The notes under the pieces were generated by a model. The model was given only the letters and a program-made list of their open reading frames with translations, searched no databases and was not told where the DNA came from. Positions 12,830 through 20,009 of a stretch of 43,622 nt of DNA are shown here, one piece after another. Where the stretch lies: the IMG/VR virus record IMGVR_UViG_3300030331_001665, positions 1 to 43,622 of that record; one strand, given 5' to 3'. This DNA comes from a virus. Made by a program: the position numbers and the translations under genes. How positions within the stretch are numbered: position 1 is the stretch's first letter; every line of letters starts with the position of its first letter.

Positions 12830-12859
12830 TTTATGTTAAATTTTTAAAATTATTTTGTT

Positions 12860-13291
12860 ATGGCACTATTTGATACAATGAACGCAGCGGAACCTTATTT
12901 ATATTTTAGGGGAGCTGCTGACGGAGATTTGATTGTACAAGCTAGAAAGCTTACATCAATCGCAGCTACTTCAGGCACTAATATGAGATTAACTTTTACT
13001 GGTAATGACTATGCTCATGCTGAAAGAACTCAGTTAAAAGATGCTAACGCATCAGAATCTGGTTCATGGCAGCAGCAACGTCATGTATATGTTAATCTTA
13101 CACATGCTGCTACAGATGCAAACTTTCAAAAGACATTTATGAAGTCTCTTGTAGCTGCAATTAATTCACCAATTACTGTTGGTGATCCAAATGCTAAATA
13201 TGACAGAGGTTTTATTGTTATTTATGATTCAGAAGATACTGGTAGCAATTTTGCTGGTATAACTGGAGCAACAGTAACTACTTCTGGATAA
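12860..13291 (+). CDS. First rightward gene, probably an abundant virion or late protein
   Basis: The protein has 143 residues and is Ala/Thr/Ser-rich with few lysines: MALFDTMNAAEPYLYFRGAA, a beta-rich middle (RHVYVNLTHAATDANFQKTF) and a Gly/Thr-rich end (FAGITGATVTTSG). No family recognised. It is a single-gene unit with its own promoter, a 5' hairpin and a terminator, which suggests a high transcript level. Composition and expression signals suit a small head decoration or other virion protein, but a regulatory or host-takeover role is equally open. Confidence 0.72.
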   Translation: MALFDTMNAAEPYLYFRGAADGDLIVQARKLTSIAATSGTNMRLTFTGNDYAHAERTQLKDANASESGSWQQQRHVYVNLTHAATDANFQKTFMKSLVAAINSPITVGDPNAKYDRGFIVIYDSEDTGSNFAGITGATVTTSG

Positions 13292-13309
13292 TAGTTTTTT
13301 GAAGAGTAC

Positions 13310-13373
13310 AGGGACCTCTGTTAGTTCGGGCCCAATCTTGTTATCACATACTTGCAAGTCCCTTTTCTTCTTT
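13310..13373 (+). terminator. Terminator of 12860-13291
   Basis: AGGGAC (13310-13315) pairs with GTCCCT (13358-13363), followed by TTTCTTCTTT. The loop is long (about 42 nt) and contains a GGGCCC self-complementary core that may fold separately. Confidence 0.5.
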
Positions 13374-13393
13374 AATTAAAAAAAATAAATAAT

Positions 13394-13702
13394 ATGAAAG
13401 ATCAAAATCCAGATGACTTCTTACCAGAAATGAGTGAGTCAGAAAAATATGAGGTTGAACAAATGATGATAGATAAGGCGTTTGATAATTCGTACTTGGT
13501 ATTAACTAATAGAGCTACTATAGAAGAATTATTAGAAAGAAAATCTAAGTATGGAATGAAAGGTATAATGATGTTTGATCCAGGTGATGAGCCGGATGAG
13601 GATTTATTTGATGATGTAATCTATTATTATGAGGATCTTGAAGAGTATGAACGTTGTGCGGAATTATTGAAGATTAAGAAAAAGAAATTTAAAAATGTAT
13701 AG
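13394..13702 (+). CDS. Acidic hypothetical protein
   Basis: The 102-residue protein is strongly acidic until a Lys-rich end: ESEKYEVEQMMIDKAFDNSY, then NRATIEELLERKSKYGMKGI, then a DEDLFDDVIYYYEDLEEYE stretch and KIKKKKFKNV. The pattern of a hydrophobic helix, an RATIEELL helix and an acidic YYEDxEEYE helix recurs in marine phages as far as I remember, without known function. It overlaps the thermonuclease-like gene by 8 nt. The opposite charge to the basic proteins encoded just downstream makes a chaperone role for them possible, though this is speculative. Confidence 0.65.
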   Translation: MKDQNPDDFLPEMSESEKYEVEQMMIDKAFDNSYLVLTNRATIEELLERKSKYGMKGIMMFDPGDEPDEDLFDDVIYYYEDLEEYERCAELLKIKKKKFKNV

Positions 13703-14066
13703 TTATAATGCAAAATGTATAAAAGTGGTAGATGGTGATACCATAGATGCAGAAATAGATCTTGGCTTTGATGTTAAGATTAAAAAAAGAATAAGGCTAG
13801 CTGGTATTAATGCACCAGAGTCTAGAACTAGAAATAAAGTTGAAAAGAAGTTAGGTTTGGCAGCAAAGGAAAGATTAATTGAAATGTTAGATGGTGCTGC
13901 TAATTACTTTGAATTAGAATCACAAGAACTTGGTAAGTATGGTAGAGTTCTTGGTAGATTGCATATAGATAAAATAGCAGGCAGGGATACAATCACTAAA
14001 GTATGTGTGAATGATTGCCTCGTAAAAGAAGGACATGCCGTAGAATATAACGGTGGTAAACGTTAA
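13695..14066 (+). CDS. Staphylococcal nuclease-like (SNase fold) protein
   Basis: The 123-residue protein matches the SNase core: VVDGDTIDA at about 11-19 (metal and strand region), RIRLAGINAPESR at about 32-44 with the catalytic Arg and Glu equivalents (R34, E42), and KYGRVLGRL at about 81-89 with the second catalytic Arg (R84). All three catalytic positions are kept, so it is probably an active Ca-dependent nuclease cutting DNA or RNA. There is no signal peptide, so it acts in the host cytoplasm, for example on host DNA. It is the lead gene of the cluster of tiny basic proteins. Confidence 0.85.
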   Translation: MYSYNAKCIKVVDGDTIDAEIDLGFDVKIKKRIRLAGINAPESRTRNKVEKKLGLAAKERLIEMLDGAANYFELESQELGKYGRVLGRLHIDKIAGRDTITKVCVNDCLVKEGHAVEYNGGKR

Positions 14067-14092
14067 ATTATAAACAATTAAAAATTAAAATT

Positions 14093-14356
14093 ATGCCAAA
14101 ACATGGAATGAAATATCACAAAGGTGGTTCAAACGCTAAAATGCCAAAGTCAGTTATTAAAAAAGGTGGAGCAACTTGTATAGGTAAAGTTAAAGGTGTT
14201 GATGTATGTGCTTTAACATTAAGACAGCAGAAAACATTAAAAAAACATTCTGTACATCATACTAAAAAACATATATCAATGATGGTTAACGCTATGAAAA
14301 ATGGTGCATCATTTGGAGCTTCTCATAAAATGGCACAGAAAAAAGTAGGAAAATAA
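14093..14356 (+). CDS. Small basic Lys/His-rich protein
   Basis: The 87-residue protein begins MPKHGMKYHKGGSNAKMPKS and contains TLRQQKTLKKHSVHHTKKHI, then SMMVNAMKNGASFGASHKMA and ends QKKVGK. The C-terminal half, a helix with KKHSxHHTKKH followed by a G-rich turn and HKxAxKKVGK, is a pattern I recall from small uncharacterised marine phage proteins. It has two cysteines and a high net positive charge. It could bind nucleic acid or the acidic capsid interior. Its stop overlaps the next start as TAATG. Confidence 0.72.
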   Translation: MPKHGMKYHKGGSNAKMPKSVIKKGGATCIGKVKGVDVCALTLRQQKTLKKHSVHHTKKHISMMVNAMKNGASFGASHKMAQKKVGK

Positions 14357-14667
14357 TGCCTAAGAAAAAAAAAGATCCTAAAGTAGGGACTGGAAAAAAA
14401 CCAAAAGGCAGCGGTAGAAGACTGTATACGGATGAGAATCCTAAAGATACTGTACGTATAAAGTTTGCTACACCTGCAGATGCAAGAGCAACTGTAGCTA
14501 AAGTTAAAAAGATTAATAAACCTTATGCTAGAAAGATTCAAATACTAACTGTAGGAGAACAAAGAGCAAAGGTTATGAAAAAGACACAGGTTGCTGCAAT
14601 ATTTAAAAGAGGTAAAGAAGCAATAAGAAAGAAACATAAAAAAAAGAAAGATGGCAAAAAGAAGTAA
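14356..14667 (+). CDS. Polybasic protein, DUF5872-like
   Basis: The 103-residue protein contains DPKVGTGKKPKGSGRRLYTD, ENPKDTVRIKFATPADARAT and a terminal run of lysines and arginines (KEAIRKKHKKKKDGKKK). The GTGKKPKGSGRRLYTDENPKDTV block is, from memory, the hallmark of an uncharacterised family (DUF5872) seen in marine phages and large DNA viruses. Lys plus Arg make up over a third of it, and aromatic residues are few. Translation is coupled on both sides (TAATG at the start, 17-nt overlap at the end). It is likely nucleic-acid-binding; function is not known. Confidence 0.75.
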   Translation: MPKKKKDPKVGTGKKPKGSGRRLYTDENPKDTVRIKFATPADARATVAKVKKINKPYARKIQILTVGEQRAKVMKKTQVAAIFKRGKEAIRKKHKKKKDGKKK

Positions 14668-14917
14668 AAAAGGTGGAATGTCAGGATGTACAATCAAAAA
14701 TGGTTGTAAAAGTAAATCTGGTGGTCTTACAGCTAAAGGGCGTAAGATGATTAACCGTAAAACAGGATCTAAGTTAAAAGCTCCACAACCAGGAGGAGGT
14801 CCACGTAAAAGATCTTTTTGTGCTAGAAATCTTGGGCAAATAAAAAAGTTTAATATTGATTGTAGGAAGACTCCTAAAAAAAGAGCATGTCTTGCAAGAA
14901 AACGTTGGAAATGTTAA
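14651..14917 (+). CDS. Small basic Cys-containing protein, DUF6321-like
   Basis: The 88-residue protein has SGGLTAKGRKMINRKTGSKL followed by KAPQPGGGPRKRSFCARNLG and ends KKRACLARKRWKC. The GGLTAKGR...TGSKLK...RRKSFCAR...ALRRWxC order is one I recall as DUF6321 of marine phages. Six cysteines in 88 residues suggest metal binding or disulfides in the virion. It is basic throughout and overlaps the preceding gene by 17 nt. Function unknown; it is part of the polybasic operon. Confidence 0.75.
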   Translation: MAKRSKKGGMSGCTIKNGCKSKSGGLTAKGRKMINRKTGSKLKAPQPGGGPRKRSFCARNLGQIKKFNIDCRKTPKKRACLARKRWKC

Positions 14918-14928
14918 AATAATTAATC

Positions 14929-15093
14929 ATGGCAAAGAAAAAGAAAAAAAGTAAAAAGAAAGACGCTTGTTATCATAAAGTAAGATCAAGATATAGTGTA
15001 TGGCCTTCAGCATATGCATCTGGTGCATTAGTAAAATGCAGAAAAGTGGGAGCTGCTAATTGGGGTAATAAGTCTAAGAAAAAGAAAAAATAA
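14929..15093 (+). CDS. Tiny polybasic protein (54 aa)
   Basis: Translated by hand, the gene begins MAKKKKKSKKKDACYHKVRS and continues RYSVWPSAYASGALVKCRKV, ending GNKSKKKKK. The central YxVWPSAYASGALVKCRKVGA block is highly characteristic and recurs, from memory, in small marine phage and giant-virus proteins. Lysine tracts on both ends flank one compact helix. The stop overlaps the next start as TAATG, giving direct coupling. It is a candidate DNA-condensing or capsid-interior peptide. Confidence 0.72.
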   Translation: MAKKKKKSKKKDACYHKVRSRYSVWPSAYASGALVKCRKVGAANWGNKSKKKKK

Positions 15094-15308
15094 TGGCTAA
15101 AGAAAGCTTACATAAATGGTTTAGTAGAAACAAAGGTAAAGGTTGGATAGATTGTAAAACTGGTAAACCTTGTGGAAGAAAGTCAGCAAAGGGTGGGTCA
15201 AAGAGACCTTATCCTGCTTGTAGACCTACTAAAGCACAATGTACATCTGCAGCTAGAAAAAAAACTAGTTCAAAAAGAATTAGTTGGAAAAAACGTAAAA
15301 AGAAATAG
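15093..15308 (+). CDS. Tiny basic Cys-rich protein
   Basis: The 71-residue protein contains SLHKWFSRNKGKGWIDCKTG, then KPCGRKSAKGGSKRPYPACR and PTKAQC, ending in a Lys/Arg run. The KWFxRNxGKGWxDCKTGxPCGR...YPxCRPTxAxC motif with four spaced cysteines looks like a small zinc or disulfide knuckle and is one I recall from marine viruses, function unknown. Together with the neighbouring genes it forms a set of conserved, very basic, cysteine-containing peptides. Confidence 0.73.
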   Translation: MAKESLHKWFSRNKGKGWIDCKTGKPCGRKSAKGGSKRPYPACRPTKAQCTSAARKKTSSKRISWKKRKKK

Positions 15309-15310
15309 TT

Positions 15311-15454
15311 ATGAAAATTAATAAAAAAGATAAATCTTCTAAAGTAAAAGAAGATAAGATTGAAAAAGCTAAACAAAAGTATAGAAGTGGAGGGCAAGTA
15401 CAAGGTTGCGGTTGTCCTTATGGAATGAATATGGGACCTAATAGTGTATTATAA
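15311..15454 (+). CDS. Tiny basic protein (47 aa)
   Basis: Translated by hand from the ATG 2 nt after the preceding stop: MKINKKDKSSKVKEDKIEKA, then KQKYRSGGQVQGCGCPYGMN and a short end MGPNSVL. The RSGGQVQGCGCPYGMNMGP segment is distinctive, with a CGC pair. The next gene starts 9 nt downstream. It completes the tiny-gene cluster; function unknown. Confidence 0.6.
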   Translation: MKINKKDKSSKVKEDKIEKAKQKYRSGGQVQGCGCPYGMNMGPNSVL

Positions 15455-15463
15455 ATTATAAAT

Positions 15464-15952
15464 ATGTCTTATCATTACGGATCAAATAATAATCAAAGTA
15501 GTAGTTCTACTAGCAGATCTACAACAAGACGTGTAACAACACCTATAACTAGATCTACAAATCTTAGTATAAGAAATACTGGAGTAAGTTCTGGTAATAA
15601 TAGTGTTATAGGCTCTAATTCAAAAGATAAAGTATTAACTATAGATAATGATAATTTTGATGTAATGATAAATCTTATATTTGAAACATTAGGTAATAAA
15701 AAAGGTAAAAGATCTTACCGTACTTTAAAAAATGGATTAACTTTTCAAAAGTTACATGATGAATTAAAAGAAACATTAGATATGGCAAAACAAATTGTTG
15801 AAGGAACAGCAGGTGAAGATAGAAAAAATTTTGGTACATGTAAATGCACAAATCCTCCATCACTAGGTTTTTGTGTAGAAGGACTATGTATTAAAGCTAA
15901 TTTTAATTTTACTAAACTAGAAGGAAGTTTATCAATAACAATACCTTTTTAA
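15464..15952 (+). CDS. Ser/Thr/Asn-rich hypothetical protein
   Basis: The 162-residue protein has a disordered N-terminus (about residues 1-50) dominated by Ser, Thr, Asn and Arg, such as SSSSTSRSTTRRVTTPITR. A helical middle follows (KNGLTFQKLHDELKETLDMA) and a Cys-containing end (FGTCKCTNPPSLGFCVEGLC). No family recognised. It lies between the basic cluster and the holin-like gene and is probably a late protein; a virion-associated role is possible. Confidence 0.65.
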   Translation: MSYHYGSNNNQSSSSTSRSTTRRVTTPITRSTNLSIRNTGVSSGNNSVIGSNSKDKVLTIDNDNFDVMINLIFETLGNKKGKRSYRTLKNGLTFQKLHDELKETLDMAKQIVEGTAGEDRKNFGTCKCTNPPSLGFCVEGLCIKANFNFTKLEGSLSITIPF

Positions 15953-15954
15953 TT

Positions 15955-16167
15955 ATGAATATATTTAAAGATAATAATGATTGGAATGAAAAAGCTATAA
16001 TAGGTTTTGTAGCATTTGTCATTATGTGTATAATAATGGTTGCTGATCTAGTAACAGGCTGGGTAGGTAAAGACTTAGTAATTAATGAGTTTGTTTATGA
16101 TTCATTTGTTTGGGTGGTTCTCGGCTGCTTTGGTATTAGTGGCGTTGAGAAATTTGCCAAAAAATGA
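15955..16167 (+). CDS. Holin-like two-helix membrane protein
   Basis: The 70-residue protein has a short charged start (MNIFKDNNDWNEK), a first membrane helix at about residues 15-34 (IIGFVAFVIMCIIMVADLV), a short loop, a second helix at about 49-64 (DSFVWVVLGCFGISG) and a basic end (EKFAKK). Size and topology fit class II phage holins, which release the endolysin at the end of infection. The endolysin-like gene lies 3.8 kb downstream in the same late block. It overlaps the next gene by 4 nt (ATGA). Confidence 0.6.
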   Translation: MNIFKDNNDWNEKAIIGFVAFVIMCIIMVADLVTGWVGKDLVINEFVYDSFVWVVLGCFGISGVEKFAKK

Positions 16168-18704
16168 AATGGATAGGAAAACACCCAGTATTTAGTGATC
16201 TAATGATAGGAAGTGTTCTTCTTACACCTCCTGATAATCAATATGAATATGAGTTAACATTACCTGATAATGATGGTAATGCAGGGCAAGTACTAACTAC
16301 GGATGGAAATGGTTTACTTACTTGGACTACGGTTAGTTCTGGTAGTGGAACTGTCACCTCTATTACTCCAGCTGCAGATGCAGGATCAGGAACAGCAATT
16401 ACAACTTCAGGTACTCTTACATTTACGGGAGGTACAAATGTTACAACAGTAGTATCAGGAACAACAGTAACATTTGATGCAGCTGGTAGTGGTATATCTA
16501 TGACTAATGGTGTTGATAACCGAGTTATGACTGCTACAGGTGCAGCAGCTATAACTGGAGATTCTGCACTAACCTTTAATAATACGGATGAGCTTTTAAC
16601 TATAGGTGATATGCAACTTAGAGGTGAAAGTAATAGTTATAATGGATCACTTGTTGCAAGTTATATACAACTTCCATCTGATACTTCATTTGGTGCTGGT
16701 GTAGGATCTGTTATTAAAGTTGAAGATACAAGTAGTTCTACAGGAGCTAATTTACAACTTGAGGGAGGAGATGCTGATGGCACAGATAAAGCTGGGGGTA
16801 ATATGATTTTTAAACTAGGAGCAAAAACTGGCACTGGTGCTACTGGTATATTTGATTTTATAGGGGGCAGTGGAAGTCAAATTGCTAAAGTATATGATAC
16901 TGGTATTAGACTACCCATTGCAGATCAAGCAATAGTATTTGAAGGTGGTTCACATGATACCACATTTAAAGCACAAACAAGTGCAGGAGCTGCAAGAACA
17001 ATAACATTACCTGACGCTACAGGAACAGTAGCATTAACCAGTGATATACCTGCATTATCAGTTCCAGTTACTATAGGTCAAGGAGGAACAGGGCAAACTA
17101 CACAACAAGCTGCTGTAGACGCTTTAACTGCAGTTAGTGGTGCAACAGCAGGACATGTTTTAACTAAAGATGGTAGTGGTAATGCTACATTTCAAGCACC
17201 AGTGGATACAAAGATAACATTAACTGGCACAACAGTTGGTGGTTTAGCTACATATGCTAGTGCTGATAATCTTAATATTAATGCTTTTGGAACATTTAAT
17301 TTTAGTCCTATAACATCTACTTTAAGATTAATGTCACCACAAGATACAGGTGATAATCTTACAATAGACGTAACAACACATGGAGCTACTACTTTTACAA
17401 CAACAGATGATAATGCTACAGCAGCAGATTTAACTTTTACTCCTGATGGAGATGCTAGATTTAATATATTAGATGCTGATCCTGATTCTTTATTTAAAAT
17501 AGGAGTAGTTGGTGGAACTAATCATTTTTTAGAGGTTGATGGAGAAAGTGGTAACTATTCTAAACTTAAATTGTATGAACAGGGTGGGGATAGTACAGAT
17601 GATTACTTTGAAATAAAAGTTGAAGAACATGGAATAACCACACTTAGATCTGAAGATGGTTCAGGTGCTCAAAGATCAACTTTAACTTTAGATACTGATG
17701 GGATAATAATTTTTGATGCTGATAGAAATGGAACTATACAGTTTGATGATGGTGGTACACAGTTTGGACAATTAGATGCTGCAAGTAGTTTATCTACTTT
17801 CACTTTATTTGAAGCAGCAGGAGCTAGTAGTTCAGATTTTTTTAAGATACAAACTTCTACACATGGAGCAACTACAATTTTAACAAGTGATGCGGTAGGA
17901 AATGCAGCTGATTTAACTTTAGATATTGATGGAACTATAAATATAGATTCAACTGATGGTCAAATAAATTTTGATGATGATGGAGCTTCTATGGCAAGAA
18001 TACAAAATAATGTAGGCACCGAATTAACTTTATATGGAACTTCTGCTGGAGTAGGTAAATTAATATTAAGAGAAGATACAAGTAATGGCACAAATGATAT
18101 TACATTAAGACCTCCTGCTGAAATAACTAGTGATAAAACAATAGCTTTACCGGATGCAGATGGAACAGTACAATTACAAGGAGAAAATACAGGACAGGTA
18201 GTCCATGTTCAAATAAAAGACTTTGGTAGTTATTTATTTTATTTATTTCATGATGATAATTGGTATAGTGCTGGATCTACTACATTAGCTTTATTAGGAA
18301 ACTCTTCAACACCTGGAAATCTATCTAGTGGTAATAGTAAGTACCAAGGAAGAATTGCTTCTTACACAGCTCCTTCTGCATGTACATTAAAAAAACTTTG
18401 TTTTTCTTTTTATTGGAGTTCTAGTGTTGTAAATTCAGCAGATATTGATTTTGGTTTTTCTAAGTTTACACCAATAGCAGGAGGAACAGGAGCTACTATA
18501 ACAATGAACGCAATAACAGCTACAAATAATGATGGATTATATACAGAAAATGCTCCTTATTATAAAACATTTGACTTTTCTGGAGCTAATGCTACTTTAG
18601 CAGCTGGAGATTCATTTGCTTTTCACATGAGAACAACTGGGGGACAAAGTTCACAAAGAGTTTTAGTATATGGTCAAGCAATATTATATTTAGAATTAGA
18701 TTAA
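16164..18704 (+). CDS. Putative tail fibre or virion surface protein with internal repeats
   Basis: The 846-residue protein is rich in Thr, Ser, Gly and Asp. The N-terminal region contains the phage-fibre repeat NAGQVLTTDGNGLLTWTT. The middle shows diverged copies of a unit with THGATT...AADLT..DGD at about residues 403-430 and 568-590, with a weaker one at about 489-515. Further linkers LPDATGTVAL and LPDADGTVQL occur. The last 150 residues form a compact beta-rich head (FSFYWSSSVVNSADIDFGFS) that could bind receptors. This layout is common in marine phage fibres and in trimeric beta-structured adhesins. It overlaps the holin-like gene by 4 nt. Receptor binding is inferred. Confidence 0.68.
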   Translation: MKWIGKHPVFSDLMIGSVLLTPPDNQYEYELTLPDNDGNAGQVLTTDGNGLLTWTTVSSGSGTVTSITPAADAGSGTAITTSGTLTFTGGTNVTTVVSGTTVTFDAAGSGISMTNGVDNRVMTATGAAAITGDSALTFNNTDELLTIGDMQLRGESNSYNGSLVASYIQLPSDTSFGAGVGSVIKVEDTSSSTGANLQLEGGDADGTDKAGGNMIFKLGAKTGTGATGIFDFIGGSGSQIAKVYDTGIRLPIADQAIVFEGGSHDTTFKAQTSAGAARTITLPDATGTVALTSDIPALSVPVTIGQGGTGQTTQQAAVDALTAVSGATAGHVLTKDGSGNATFQAPVDTKITLTGTTVGGLATYASADNLNINAFGTFNFSPITSTLRLMSPQDTGDNLTIDVTTHGATTFTTTDDNATAADLTFTPDGDARFNILDADPDSLFKIGVVGGTNHFLEVDGESGNYSKLKLYEQGGDSTDDYFEIKVEEHGITTLRSEDGSGAQRSTLTLDTDGIIIFDADRNGTIQFDDGGTQFGQLDAASSLSTFTLFEAAGASSSDFFKIQTSTHGATTILTSDAVGNAADLTLDIDGTINIDSTDGQINFDDDGASMARIQNNVGTELTLYGTSAGVGKLILREDTSNGTNDITLRPPAEITSDKTIALPDADGTVQLQGENTGQVVHVQIKDFGSYLFYLFHDDNWYSAGSTTLALLGNSSTPGNLSSGNSKYQGRIASYTAPSACTLKKLCFSFYWSSSVVNSADIDFGFSKFTPIAGGTGATITMNAITATNNDGLYTENAPYYKTFDFSGANATLAAGDSFAFHMRTTGGQSSQRVLVYGQAILYLELD

Positions 18705-18714
18705 AATAATAATT

Positions 18715-19305
18715 ATGGCATTAACAGATAAAAAATATTCAGCAGTACATAATAAGACAGGAAGTGATAAAGATAAGCTTAAGGCTAACTTTGATGATGG
18801 ACATATAAATACTTTTGCTGATTTAGCAGATAATGGAACTAATCCTGAATTTGGAGCATTAATATATCAAATACAAGAAATGCAAGAGGAGTTAGATTAT
18901 CTTAGAACAGAAATATCAAACAATAAAGATAAAACTGGAATAACAACTAGTCAAGCTAATGCTATTACAGCTAACACGGCTAAAGTTAGTTTTCCGGGAT
19001 TGGGGACAACAAATAAAACAGCTTTAGCAGGTGATACAACAACTATATCTACATTACAAGCTAATGCTATAACTGCTAATACAGCTAAGACTTCTTTTCC
19101 AGGTTTAGGCACTAGTAGCACTACAGCATTAGCAGGAAATACTAATTTAGTTAGTATAGGTTCTAAAACAACATTATCATTTGGAGATATGGTTGCTACA
19201 ACAGTAAAAGGTAAAACAACATATACTATAGTATTATCTGTAACTACAGATTTTGGAGGTAAAACAGGAAAGTTAACTAAATCAACAACATTAACACTAA
19301 TATAA
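18715..19305 (+). CDS. Repeat-containing tail-fibre accessory protein
   Basis: In this 196-residue protein a 35-residue unit occurs twice in tandem, at about 79-110 and 114-146, with the shared blocks QANAITANTAK, SFPGLGT and TALAG. A coiled-coil-like segment (YQIQEMQEELDYLRTEISNN) precedes it and probably trimerises the protein. Such ANTAKV repeats are typical of marine phage fibre-associated proteins. It starts 10 nt after the large fibre gene and ends 1 nt before the next, so all three are likely expressed together. Confidence 0.65.
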   Translation: MALTDKKYSAVHNKTGSDKDKLKANFDDGHINTFADLADNGTNPEFGALIYQIQEMQEELDYLRTEISNNKDKTGITTSQANAITANTAKVSFPGLGTTNKTALAGDTTTISTLQANAITANTAKTSFPGLGTSSTTALAGNTNLVSIGSKTTLSFGDMVATTVKGKTTYTIVLSVTTDFGGKTGKLTKSTTLTLI

Positions 19306-19306
19306 C

Positions 19307-19651
19307 ATGATATATAATATAAAACAGAATCATACTGGCACTACAGATAATACACTACTTGGTCATGCTAAACAAGCAAATGGATTTACTTATAAGGTAC
19401 ATTCTTGTAAGATAGCTAATACAGATACAACTAGTGTATATGTTGCTGTAAAATTACATGATGGTACAAATACTGTAGATATTTTAAAAACATTTTATAT
19501 AAGAAAAGGTTATACACTAGAATTATTTAATGAACCATTTGAATATCCGGATAAGTATGATTTAATGATCTCATTAGATAATGCAGCATATCAAGTAAGT
19601 TGGGTTTGTAAAACCGAAGTATTAGAAGATATTGCTAAAATAGAATCATAA
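19307..19651 (+). CDS. Small beta-sandwich virion protein candidate
   Basis: The 114-residue protein is almost all beta strand, with VHSCKIANTDTTSVYVAVKL, TVDILKTFYIRKGYTLELF and YDLMISLDNAAYQVSWVCK. The shape, a short jelly-roll-like domain, recalls small phage baseplate or fibre-tip proteins. It follows the two fibre genes with 1 nt between. Structure is inferred by eye only and function is unknown. Confidence 0.6.
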   Translation: MIYNIKQNHTGTTDNTLLGHAKQANGFTYKVHSCKIANTDTTSVYVAVKLHDGTNTVDILKTFYIRKGYTLELFNEPFEYPDKYDLMISLDNAAYQVSWVCKTEVLEDIAKIES

Positions 19652-19690
19652 AAAATACTTTAAACTTCTTTTATTTAAATTTTTTTTATT

Positions 19691-19698
19691 TATATTTG
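19691..19698 (+). promoter_or_regulatory. Bacteroidetes -7 box before the endolysin unit
   Basis: TATATTTG is an exact TAnnTTTG match, preceded by a T-rich stretch, 29 nt before the ATG at 19728. It would start a unit containing the coiled-coil, endolysin-like and packaging genes. Confidence 0.5.
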
Positions 19699-19727
19699 CC
19701 TAATTATTAATTTTAAAATATATTAAA

Positions 19728-20009
19728 ATGGCAAAAAATGAAAATCCAATTCAGCAAGAAGAAGAAGATCTTATTGCAAAAAGAAAGGAAATTACTAAAT
19801 ATTATAAAGATAATATTCCTCATTTAAAAACTCAACTTCAGTATGAAGAGTTGTTAAGAGATATTGAAAAAACTAGAGCAGAAAGAATGCAAGCTCAAAT
19901 GTTTATAGCAAAATCTTCAGCAGCACCTCCTGCACCAGAAGTTAAACCAGAGGCTAAAGCTCAACCGGAAGTTAAAAGAACTCTTAAAAAAGCAGAAAGT
20001 AATGACTAA
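19728..20009 (+). CDS. Coiled-coil hypothetical protein
   Basis: The 93-residue protein is highly charged and helical (EEEDLIAKRKEITKYYKDNI, then PHLKTQLQYEELLRDIEKTR) with a flexible Pro/Ala/Lys end (PPAPEVKPEAKAQPEVKRTL). No enzyme motif. I recall similar short coiled-coil proteins in marine phage late regions, of unknown function. It overlaps the endolysin-like start by 8 nt. Confidence 0.65.
   Translation: MAKNENPIQQEEEDLIAKRKEITKYYKDNIPHLKTQLQYEELLRDIEKTRAERMQAQMFIAKSSAAPPAPEVKPEAKAQPEVKRTLKKAESND

Larger units (their letters stand above)
12305..12859. other. Divergent non-coding region between leftward and rightward genes
   Basis: These 555 bases separate the last leftward gene from the first rightward one and hold no supported gene. 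They contain a nested inverted repeat, paired CTATATATA-type direct repeats (near 12492-12525), a copy of the switch repeat, a T-rich/TATATTA promoter motif followed by a candidate structured RNA, and an exact TAnnTTTG box followed by a GAAA-capped hairpin. Confidence 0.65.

Noticed and set aside
10643-12859. tRNA or other known RNA genes in the non-coding region
   Set aside because: I found no T-loop GTTCGA-type core with a matching acceptor stem, and no known riboswitch pattern.
14356-14667. Programmed frameshift at the A-runs of the polybasic genes
   Set aside because: A-runs follow from Lys codons; each frame already has its own start and stop with TAATG or short overlaps, so no shift is needed.
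16164-20009. Integrase or lysogeny module near the fibre genes
   Set aside because: No tyrosine or serine recombinase motifs and no attachment-site-like tRNA end were seen, so temperate growth is not supported here.
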